Part shown: positions 55,409-64,000 of the stretch, in pieces
Layout of the letters: the number at the start of each line of letters is the position of its first letter
Position numbering within the stretch: the first letter of the stretch is position 1
Assembly: GCA_964017065.1 (NCBI GenBank)
Contig: OZ024783.1
Location: 6,676,093 to 6,740,092, forward strand
DNA length: 64,000 nt
Origin: Haliclona indistincta
Taxonomy: Eukaryota > Porifera > Demospongiae > Haplosclerida > Chalinidae
Direction: 5' to 3'
Made by a program: the position numbers and the translations under genes
Notes under the pieces: generated by a model
What the model was told of the DNA's origin: nothing
Seen by the model: only the letters and a program-made list of their open reading frames with translations
Databases searched by the model: none

Positions 55409-58400
55409 GTGAGATCTTGCATAACTCTGTTGTAGGCCTGTATGTAACCAAAGATTCGAAGCACTTGGTTCTTGTTTACGCGAGACACAGCCAAGAAGAT
55501 GAGAGTGGCTGGGAAATGCAAATATCGGCCGAAAGTGTCAGTTTTCGGACAACTAGCCAGTACTCTGCTGCTTCAAAGAACAAGAGCACAACTTCTACAT
55601 GCATAATAGCAATAGTTACCTTTGTTCAATAATCACAGCCAACATCTACGGCCCAACTCAACTCAAAGCTAGTCTGCAAGCAGCAAGAAACTGGGTGGTG
55701 CCAATTGATCAATAATCGGCATTTATTTTCAATAATTTAATACAATAATCATCTTTTACGAAGTTTGCCCATTGTTCAAGGCTTCCATGTGTTAAAATAC
55801 AATCGTCTGCTGTCAACAGGTACATTTACTTGTAAAACTAATAATTCTAATTATTAATTTTATCACGCCTGTTTTCACACGTCACGGACATGTACATGCT
55901 TGGACAAAATTTATTATGGCCATGACGCCTGAATACAAGGCCTGATAAAAATAGATTAGTTTACAAGTAAATGTACCTGTTGACAGCAGACGATTGTATT
56001 TTAACACATGGAAGCCTTGAACAATGGGCAAACTTCGTAAAAGATGATTATTGTATTAAATTATTGAAAATAAATGCCGATTATTGATCAATTGGCACCA
56101 CCCAGTTTCATGCTGCTTGCAGACTAGCTTCGAGTTGAGCTGGGCCGTAGATGTTGTGCTCTTGTTCCTTGAAGCAGCAGAGTACTGGCTAGTTGTCCGA
56201 AAACTGACACTTTCGGCCGATATTTGCATTTCCCAGCCACTCTCATCTTCTTGGCTGTGTCTCGCGTAAACAAGAACTTAGCGCTTCGAATCTTTGGTTG
56301 CTTACAGCCCTACAACAGACCCATGCACCAGTGTATAGCTGACTTCGCCTACTCCTCTAGCTGGCTGTAACGAAGTGGCCGATTATACTTGGTGACCGAT
56401 TATTGGTTCATTACTCTAGTTAAAGTTATAACCACACCAATTAAACTGTGATTCCAGCTGTGTCAACTGTACATTAGTAAATAGTGAGTGTGGTTTACAA
56501 CACATGACAAGTATGCACAGAATTGCTTACAGAACGAAGAAGTGACTGCTTTAACTTGTATGTAGAAACAGAGATGTGTAAACCTAACTATCTACAAATC
56601 CATACAACATGACAAGGTGGACTGGAGGACAAAGACAGCTGCCCACTACTTAAACTACACAATGATATCTATTTACAAGGAAGCCTTTGTACAATAATAT
56701 CTAAAATCGATACTTACCATATTTGGTTAGTTAACATTATAACCACACCAATTAGACTGTGGTTTCAGCTGCATTAGGTACTCCATACCAGAAGGAATTT
56801 GATAATTAATTTTAGGTATAGTACTCCCACACTACAAAATTATTATTTCTAACTGCAGTCATAGTGAACAGTAACACTACTGGATACGAGCTGGAAGTAT
56901 TCCGTGGTCACTTAGTGAGAGCAACGACTTGTCCAACTCTGATCATACCAGTCCTCTACTCTATGGGGATTACCACAGCAGCGCTAGGTAAGAAACAGAT
57001 ACAATTTCAGTGATCTCAACTATTCTGGATTTTTAACTAAAGGTCTGGTTACCAAGACCCAGCTGCTGCTGATGATGTCTAGACAAAACTACTGTGTTCA
57101 ACCTGCCACTTCACCTTTAGTGACCCATATGCATGCAGCTGCTGGCCTAGAGACAAGTGAGTGTAGATCATGTTGAATAGCTATGCTGTGATTGAGTGTC
57201 TCTTCAGTTGCTAATGGCAACACTACTCATCACCTAGTGAGAGCAGCTACACTGATACCAGCTACCCTCTACTCTAAAGGTGTGGTTAGCAGGACCCAGC
57301 TCATGCTGTCGGGAGATGTGGAGATTAATCCCGGCCCTGGAACAGGTGAGGAGTGTAGCTGTGATCAGTGGTTACATTGAGTCTAGTCCCTTCTCTGTTG
57401 CAGTTGCTGATGACAACACTGCTGTGTACGAGGTGTTCCGTGCACACTTTGATCAACTAGTGAGGGCAATGGGGACTAGTCCAACTGCACTGATACCAGT
57501 CCTCTACTCTAAAGGACTGATCAGTGATACTGATAAGACCAGACTCGCCACACTCACTCATACTGACAATATCGACAAGGCCATCAAGTTACTGACTGCA
57601 GTAGAGACTACAATGAAGGCTGCACCCAGAGCAGCACGAGTGGTGAGAGAGTTGTGTGAGGCTGTGAACGATCAACCTGCACTGAGACATGTTGCTGATA
57701 GGATCACAACAGCACTAGGTGAGTGATGGACTGACTGGTCTTATTGTATTAGGGAGGCACGGTAGTGCCTCCCTATGTAGGGTTGAACGAGAAAACAAGA
57801 TGGTGGTTACATACAATGTATTAGCGTTCAAACGCTGATATTTCGCCTGGTGATGAATTGTATACGTCAAAAGACACCTGAATCTGCTCTCTGGCGTTGC
57901 CCCATCTTACAGTAGCAAGGAGAATGCTCGAAATTGTTAATAAAGTGACGAACCTGGAACGGTGAAAATCGAGTTTCGTCGTCTTCGTTTTCTTCTTTGT
58001 TCTTCTTTTTTCTTCAGCGCGCCTAGCGCCTTTACACGAGCAATGCCGAGACCAAAACACCCACGAACAGTCGTCAAATTCTTCTGGCAGGTGCCTTTTG
58101 AACTTTGTTTTTAGCGAAACGTCGATATAAATTCCGCGATTTCTCGATCGTGATCCGTTGTCAGCTAAGTGTTAGACGCCATTATTGTGAATGCACAATA
58201 CGCACGTGACCAAGCAGTACGTGACCAAGCACTAGCTTGAGTATCGCGTGCCGTATGGATCACGGAGAACACATACATGTATTTGTCTGGAGTCTTCGAA
58301 GAACGGTAAGCTCGTATAGGATCACCATTCTGCGCTTGCCAGATAATTACAACTGTCGTACAGGTCTACAAATAAGTATGGGCGGGGCTCATATCCACTG

Positions 58401-61400
58401 CATGCATGCATGCATGCGTAGGCGAGCTGATATGTACAGCATAACTTAGCTACAAGTTTAAAATTCTTAATAATAAAGAAAAGCCATCAACAACAGGAAA
58501 ACTAAACCAATGGTGGAAACAAAGACAGCTCAGTACGTACATGATATTGAAGTGCACTTCGCTGAAAAAGAAAAAGGACAAAAACAAGAAAATTAAAAAG
58601 ATTTCTATCGAAATCAAAAGGATGTAGGGTTGTGAAATCTACCACTGGTCCACAATGTAAACTAACAAGGAAAAAGCATGGAATGGTAACACGATTGACT
58701 TACAGTACCGTTCACGAGTAAGTGTACTCAAACCCGCGGGCCAACCGCGCGTAAGTCGGGGGTGCCCGCGGGTCCGTGAACGTGTACCCGCTGCCCGCAC
58801 CACACTAACCTGCGGCCCTCATGCGGCCTTGCATGCACTCGCGCCCCGCTAGATAGCTAGGCAGACTCACGTTGTCGGTGTGTGACTTGCGCAAGCATAT
58901 ACAGTGCTAGCACGTATCCGCACCAGCGCGTGATTGTATTCGCATCTACCCGCGGTTAATGATACACGGTTCCGCGGGCAAGACAAAATTACCCCCGGGT
59001 TGCCTGCGAGTCTCCCGCGGGTGTTGGTCCACTTACTCGTGAACGGTACTGTAAGCTTGCTAACAGACCATAGATCCCTACATCAGTGGCTGTACATAAG
59101 ATCAATATTTTGTCACAAGCTGAATGCACGTCAGGTGTCAGTCAACAGCAACTAGCTGAACTAGCTATAGCCAACCACCGTAGCAGCCACTCATGTAGGG
59201 ATCTATGGTCTGTTAGCAAGCTTAAGTCAATTGTGTTACCATTCCATGCTTGTTCCTTGTTAGTTTACATTGTGGACCAGTGGTAGATTTCACAACCCTA
59301 CATCCTTTTGATTTCGATAGAAATCTTTTTAATTTTCTATATTATGGTACTAGTCCATCCTCTCTCAGATCAACCTGCTCCCTCACCCATTACTACACCT
59401 ACTGCTACTCCACACACTCCTGCCCTAGTCCAGAGGTACATTGACTACCTCAAGTATCTCTACATCAACAAATCACCGATACTGAAGGAAAAGGTGCTTA
59501 AGGTCCGACCAAAAGAGTTTATTCACCTCAATCTGGTCAGCACTGTAGCCAAAGAGGAAGAAAAGGAGGATGATTTCAACAGCAAGTGCCTCTTGTTGCA
59601 GCTGTACGGAGATGTTGCTGCAATAAAGAAGAAGAGAAGACCAATGGAGATGGAGGACATTGGTAGAAGTGAGGACCAGTCAGTAGCACAACACATTTTG
59701 GTAGAAGGTAGCCCGGGAATAGGAAAGACAATGTTCTCTTGGGAGCTTTGCCGCCAATGGGCAGAGGGTAAGATGCTACAAGATAGGGATATCGTTCTAA
59801 TGCTACAGCTGCGTAGTAAGAGTGTGCGAGAGGCAAAGAGCTTGTCCGATCTTTTCCATCACAGCAACTATAGCATCAAACAGGAGGTCTTGGAGCATGT
59901 AACGTCTGTAGATGGTAGAGGTGTGTTTCTAGTGCTGGAAGGATACGATGAGCTAACAGAGGATCAGAGAACAGAGGGCAGCATATTGAATGAGCTATTG
60001 ACAGGCTATTGTTTGCCTAAAGCAACAATTATGGTGACCAGTCGACCGCTAGCCAGTGATAGCTTGTGTCCTGACTTTAGAGAAAAAGTTAATCAACACA
60101 TAGAAGTAGTTGGCTTCAATGATGAGGATATAAAGTCTTATGTGCAGAAAGCATGCCAAAAGCAGCCCAAGTTATTACCTGACCTTATGTCATACATAGC
60201 CTCGAACCCATTTGTATCCTCCGTAATGTATATTCCTCTTCAATGTGCCACACTCACTGCCATGTACATTGAGAAGTGGTACAAAGGCAAATCTAGCTAT
60301 GCTCCTATTACACTGACACAGCTTTACACTGACCTACTACTCAGCTCATTAATTCGCTACATCAGTGATCACCCAGTCTACAGTAAGCTTAAAATCAGAC
60401 AACTGTCAGACTTGCCCGCAGAGGTACATGAACAGGTTTGGAAGCTGTCCCAGCTAGCAGCAGAGGGATTGGAGATCAGACAGTTTATATTCGATAGCAT
60501 TCCGTGTGATCACATGGGTCTGATGCAAAGTGCAGAGGAGGAGTTAGTAATTGGTAGCTCAGTGTCTTACTGCTTCTTACATCTGACCCTACAGGAATAT
60601 TTGGCTGCCTTGCACTGGTCTAGAATGGGTTCAGAGAATATGGTTAGACTGATTAGTGAGACGAGCCTGTTTCCTCTTGACGCACTTGTTAGAGATGGAA
60701 TAACAGTAGGTGACCATTGGCCAGCTCTTTACTTTCTGTCTGGTCTCACTAAACTTCCTCTTGAGCTGTTGAATGAATCTCTTAAAGCTGCAGATGATGC
60801 CATGTTGTTGGATGATGATGATGATGAGCTCGTGCAAGTTGTTTTAAACGGGCTCGATTTTTATTCATTTATAAAACCATAGGAGGAAAGCAATGCAATC
60901 CATACTTTTTTCAGGTGCTATTTGAATCCCAGTCTCGTGATCTTACTACTGAACTTTTTACTAGAAAAGCTGTTGCTCCTGCAATTACTAATCCACTAGA
61001 ATGCTTTGTCACTGCCTGGTGTGTTGCTAACAGTGATCCCACATCAGAATGGAAACTTACTTTTTATGATATGTCGTTACTAGAAAAATTTTTGGAGCAT
61101 TTTCAAAGGCTTTCAATTGGCTCTTCTTCCACTTCACTTTCCTCTTCATTCACTGGCTCGATTGTACAGATCACGATGACATTCGAGTCACGGCAGCATC
61201 TGATATCCGAACATGGTGAAGTAAAACGAGGTGAGAATCGAGCAGAAAAACTTGCCCACTCAATGTCATCACTCTGTCCATGCTTGGGATGTCTTATGTT
61301 CTGGATAACTACTGCTGATATACCACTAGTGGTATCGTTCCTTTGCATCGCAGTACAAATGGTTCCACTAAAGACAATAATTATAATAAATAATCGTTCG

Positions 61401-62744
61401 GATGAAGATGAGTTAGGAGCTGCACCACCACTACGCTGCCCATCACTACACTGCCCATCACTCAAAACTGTCTGGCTAATTGGTGAGACAAGTGTGGCAG
61501 CGCCACTCATTCAATCTTTGATCTTGCCTAATATTAATACATTGACTAAAATATTGTTAATTAAGTGTAGGCCCAGGTCTGGCTCAGAATTCAACAATTT
61601 TTGCTCTTGTTTGTGTCAAAGCACCAGTCTTGAGCATGTAATCTGTGGTTCAGATGTTGATTTGAATGCACATGAAAGGAAGCAACTGGCTAGTGCTCTG
61701 GAACAGATTAAGTCACTAAAAGTGGCAATTTATATTCCTATTGAAGATATTGATTGTGATCGATATTTTGATTATGAAGATAGCTTATCAAAAAACCGTA
61801 TCGGACGTCTTAAAGAAAATATAATGAGTTTCTATAAAAAATTATATTTGTTGCGTCGCAGGTCCAGACTGATGTGTGTGATCAGCCTGATGCTTATTGA
61901 CTCTCATAGTGTCTCTCAAAATCCAGTGACAATTGACATGTTTGACGTAATAAGCCTTGATATGTTTGATGATAATTCAACAGAAGAGGGGCAAGAAGAA
62001 AATGAGGTGGCTTTGCAAACAGCAGCTGAGCTGCAAGATGATGAGAACTATGATCTGCTACTTACACTGATGTTTAGTATAGAAACAGCACAAGATGAGC
62101 AAAAGAGAAGACAGGTAGAACAACAGCAGGCTTTGCAGTCAGAGAATGAGCAGGGAGAAATAAAGAAGGAATCAGCTGAAGGTGAGGATGTCCAGTTTCC
62201 ACTGGCACCGTCTAGTATGCAAGCAGCAGAGGATGAGCAAAGGAAAAGAGAGGGAGAACAGCAGCAGCTGGCTTTAAAATCAGAGCATGAGCAAGATCTG
62301 TCAGGAGATGATCAATCAGCTGAAAATGACCCAAACAAGGAGAAGTTGAAGAATTTCAAAGAACAACAACAAGAGTCTCATAAAGATGAACAAACACGAA
62401 AAGAGGAGGAGCAAGAGGAATCAGCTGCAGCTGAAACGCTTGCATCTTATCATCCGGAAGACCTGATAAGTAAGAGCCAAGGAGAAAATGAGATGGGCTT
62501 GCAAACAGCATCAGCTGAAAAGCAAGATGACAACCTCCAGCTTGTACTATCAGCTAGTATACAAACAGCAAAAAATGAGCAAAGGAAGAAAGAGGAAGAA
62601 CAGCAGCAACAGGCTTCGCAATCGAAAGAATATAGACAAAAGGCTTTGCAATCAGCAGATGAACAGGACAAAGAGACGGTGTGTGGTACAATGCAATCAG
62701 CAGAACAAGACGAAGAAGTTGAATGGCAAGCGATAGAGCAATAA
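55153..62744 (+). CDS. NOD-like receptor with leader, 2A motif, CARD, NACHT and degenerate LRR-like C-terminus
   Basis: Seven exons join in phase: 55153-55408, 56859-56987, 57043-57156, 57208-57345, 57404-57718, 59369-60837 and 60915-62744, giving about 1,416 residues. The leader has WRARIGLYR and a membrane segment (about 46-65). Three short exons follow, the third with GDVEINPGP (scissile Gly209-Pro210). A CARD-like domain lies at about 221-310 (LIPVLYSKGLISDTDK, VVRELCEAV). The NACHT has Walker A GSPGIGKT at 431-438, Walker B FLVLEGYDEL (E508 replaces the usual Asp) and a TSRP sensor. Exon 7 has weak LRR-like segments and a Gln/Glu-rich tail from about 1163. This fits the sponge NLR family of intracellular microbe sensors. 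Confidence 0.85.
55426..56319. mobile_element. long foldback in NLR intron 1
   Basis: The left arm starting TCTGTTGTAGGCCTGTATG and the right arm ending CTTACAGCCCTACAACAGA pair over about 400 bp, around a spacer at about 55840-55970. ORFs at 55409-55632 and 56084-56269 are the same sequence on opposite strands. A clear target duplication was not found. Confidence 0.8.
56320..56858. other. NLR intron 1, remainder
   Basis: AT-rich. A stretch around 56415-56460 (AACCACACCAATTA then ACTGTGATTCCAGCTG) recurs at 56740-56775. No gene. Confidence 0.5.
57312..57338 (+). promoter_or_regulatory. 2A ribosome-skipping motif GDVEINPGP
   Basis: Codons for G-D-V-E-I-N-P-G-P match the canonical D(V/I)ExNPGP core exactly, preceded by LMLS. 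At such motifs the ribosome fails to join Gly to Pro and continues, giving two proteins from one frame. Here that would yield a ~209-residue membrane-leader product and a ~1,207-residue CARD-NACHT product starting with Pro. The frame is right only with the spliced model (exon 4 to exon 5, GTV junction). Upstream residues also affect efficiency, and these are unusual. Confidence 0.8.
57747..58060. repeat. hairpin-headed repeat shared with 33553-34000, in NLR intron 5
   Basis: GGGAGGCACGGTAGTGCCTCCC forms a hairpin. It is followed by TGTAGGGTTGAACGAGAAAAC and AAGATGGTGGTTACA, then a TTCTTC-rich part near 57990-58020, as in the copy within foldback element 1. Confidence 0.5.
58588..59337. mobile_element. 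palindromic element in NLR intron 5, interrupted by a MITE
   Basis: The left arm starting GAAAATTAAAAAGATTTC pairs with the right arm ending GAAATCTTTTTAATTTTC. The pairing continues after skipping 58703-59053, so the arms were once continuous. Arms extend through TAAGCTTGCTAACAGACC on the inner side. The last bases of the right arm lie 32 bp before the NACHT exon. Confidence 0.85.
58703..59051. mobile_element. GC-rich Tc1/mariner-like MITE, 349 bp, TA duplication
   Basis: Ends CAGTACCGTTCACGAGTAAG and CTTACTCGTGAACGGTACTG are perfect inverted repeats between TA dinucleotides (58701-58702, 59052-59053). The interior is GC-rich with many CCCGCGGG-like words, unlike its surroundings. Removing it and one TA restores the host palindrome. 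Confidence 0.88.
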
Positions 62745-62745
62745 A
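62740..62745 (+). promoter_or_regulatory. AATAAA polyadenylation signal overlapping the NLR stop codon
   Basis: AATAAA contains the TAA stop codon (62742-62744). If used, the 3' UTR would be very short. ATTAAA near 63041 is a downstream alternative. Confidence 0.4.
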
Positions 62746-62749
62746 GAAG

Positions 62750-63115
62750 CTGAGTAAAGGCAAATAGAGGAAGAGAAACTACACAAAAAGTATTAATATG
62801 CACTATAACTATAGTATAATACTCCCTGCATTGGACCTGAACCTGCGCATTGCAATCGAGTCTGTACATCAACAATAATACTACACCACTTTGCCTGCAC
62901 CTAAACATTAGTTATAATGTCTTGAATATTGATTTTTGTTTGTACTGTACTTTTGTCCCCTTTATTTTTCCACTTGTTTTCTTTTCTTTCCTACACTTTA
63001 CTACTAAACAATTTTCTTATGTACTTCTGAATCTTGAGAATTAAACTAATTAATTTTATGTTACTTTGAAAATTGATATGCAACAGTTATCATAAAAAAA
63101 TTAATAATGATAATT
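62750..63115. other. no gene recognised
   Basis: AT-rich 3' flank of the NLR gene with several poly-T runs; no ORF of note. Confidence 0.55.
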
Positions 63116-63119
63116 TGCT

Positions 63120-63524
63120 TTCTGTTCCATTCAGAGTCCAAGTGATTCTTGGATTAGGAATACCTTGGGCAACACCAGGAAGCCTTATGTTCTGTGCTCT
63201 GAGGAATTCAATTCTTGAAACCTAGAACTTAAATGGATGACTGGTGGAAATGCATTATACTAAAACATTTAAAAGTTGTGGATAACGCATTGATGCCCAT
63301 CACCTCTGCATTTTCTATTCCGGCGGTTAGCTACAACTGGTATTTTCCACACTGGATGGAACGCAGCACATTCCGAACAAACAGAAAATATTGCTGAGTT
63401 GCAGGTAGTATTTATGCAGAAATAAATTTTCTTACATCCTAAGAAGAAAAGTTCAAAGTTGTACTTAGCTACATACTTTCACATTTGCTGACGCTTGCAT
63501 TACCAAGATCAATACAATTCATAC
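63120..63524 (-). pseudogene. Ig/cysteine-rich receptor gene, copy E (fragment)
   Basis: Minus-strand Ig start and cysteine-rich exon pieces match copies A and D (for example the stretch GGAATACCTTGGGCAACACC and the TGTTCGGAATGTG region). Frames are broken and the match ends abruptly near 63524, where the other copies continue. It is 32 kb from its relatives at 22-31 kb. Confidence 0.6.
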
Positions 63525-63727
63525 GACATCCGGTGGCAACTCAGCCAGAAAGTCCATGTCGCCTAGTGCTTTCATGCCGAAGCAGTAAACAGCGACATGG
63601 ACAATTCCAGCTGAGTCGAATGCATCCAATAACAAGTACGTTGGTACCAGCAGTATCGAAGTAGAAAAGAGCAGGCGACTAGTGGAGGCCACTAACACTG
63701 GCCCACGTTTGCAAATGGAGTGACAAG
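63519..63727 (-). CDS. protein-like minus-strand ORF, unidentified
   Basis: Open from about 63727 to a TGA at 63519-63521. It reads RGPVLVASTSRLLFSTSILL, then LLDAFDSAGIVHVAVYCFG, then MKALGDMDFLAELPPDV. Composition and codon usage look like a real exon. The stop codon is at the junction to receptor fragment E, so the original exon was probably cut there. Family not recognised. Confidence 0.35.
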
Positions 63728-63756
63728 CAGCAACCTATTGCATTAATTTTGTAAAC

Positions 63757-63990
63757 TCAGTGTTTAAATATAAAATTTCGTTCCACCTTCTGTTCATAAC
63801 TGGCGACAGCGTAGATGGAGAGGCTGATTGTACCAACTTGAATGTAATTTGGTAGGTCTTTAACACCTCTTGGGGTGTTTGTCATCTTCACTGGTAAGTA
63901 CTTTGGCAAAATACCGCGCAGTCCAGCGACAGTTGGGGTGACATTATCCAGATCTGGTCTACTATGCACAACTTTAGTGATAGAACATTA
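63757..63990 (-). CDS. protein-like minus-strand ORF, unidentified
   Basis: The open frame reads VVHSRPDLDNVTPTVAGLRG, LPKYLPVKMTNTPRGVKDLP, then YIQVGTISLSIYAVASYEQ and a stop at 63757. No ATG is seen and the frame is closed upstream near 63990, so it would be an exon joined to sequence to the right or a remnant. No domain recognised. Confidence 0.3.
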
Positions 63991-64000
63991 CGTTAGTGTA

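Noticed and set aside
57747..58060. Possible Helitron 3' end (hairpin followed, on the minus strand, by CTAA before a T)
   Set aside because: The related copy at 33553 lacks CTRR after its hairpin, and no 5' TC end or Rep/helicase sequence is seen.
59308..59368. ATG at 59308 as start of a separate NACHT gene
   Set aside because: It lies in a transposon arm inside an intron; the AG acceptor at 59367-59368 joins the NACHT exon in phase to the CARD exon.
1..64000. tRNA, rRNA and prokaryote-type operons or RBS
   Set aside because: None seen; gene structure is eukaryotic with GT-AG introns. Small RNA genes could still be missed by eye.

Overview
The window looks like animal nuclear DNA from a demosponge, most likely Amphimedon queenslandica or a close relative. 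It is AT-rich. Introns are often very short (about 40-90 bp). The immune-type genes have sponge-like architectures: a CARD-NACHT NOD-like receptor with a 2A-type motif, and an ankyrin-Roc-COR-Death protein. The species is inferred from gene content; no marker sequence was compared.

Layout. 1-4.2 kb: dispersed repeats and a BEL/Pao retrotransposon remnant. 4.3-12.35 kb: five ~1.5-1.8 kb tandem units arranged as a higher-order repeat with nested ~137-bp subrepeats. 12.6-22 kb: segmental duplications carrying broken minus-strand gene copies, one resembling Crinkler/RHS-type NTPases. 22.2-31.9 kb: four decayed minus-strand copies of an immunoglobulin/cysteine-rich receptor gene (a fifth fragment is at 63.1 kb), plus a Ty3/gypsy remnant. 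31.9-32.4 kb: a Tc1/mariner transposase pseudogene. 33.3-37.5 kb: four foldback elements, three with exact 7-bp target duplications. 35.9-40.3 kb: five 3' exons of the dynactin subunit ARP10/ACTR10 on the plus strand, with introns full of repeats and a 200-N gap. 40.5-44.9 kb: a large inverted-repeat-bounded block with nested foldbacks. 45.0-52.3 kb: a ~2,340-residue ankyrin-Roc-COR-Death gene. 53.8-55.0 kb: a minus-strand Death-ankyrin pseudogene. 55.15-62.74 kb: a seven-exon NLR gene. 62.7-64 kb: a receptor fragment and two unidentified minus-strand ORFs.

The two large plus-strand genes are both predicted innate-immune or cell-death switch proteins: ligand-sensing repeats, a P-loop NTPase switch and a death-fold domain. 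With the Death-ankyrin pseudogene between them they form a small death-fold cluster. The most notable feature is in the NLR gene. A perfect 2A ribosome-skipping motif (GDVEINPGP) lies in an exon that looks like a duplicated front half of the CARD exon. Skipping there would release a membrane-anchored ~209-residue leader from a ~1,207-residue CARD-NACHT protein.

Gene models were built by eye from splice signals and phase. They were not tested against transcripts or databases.
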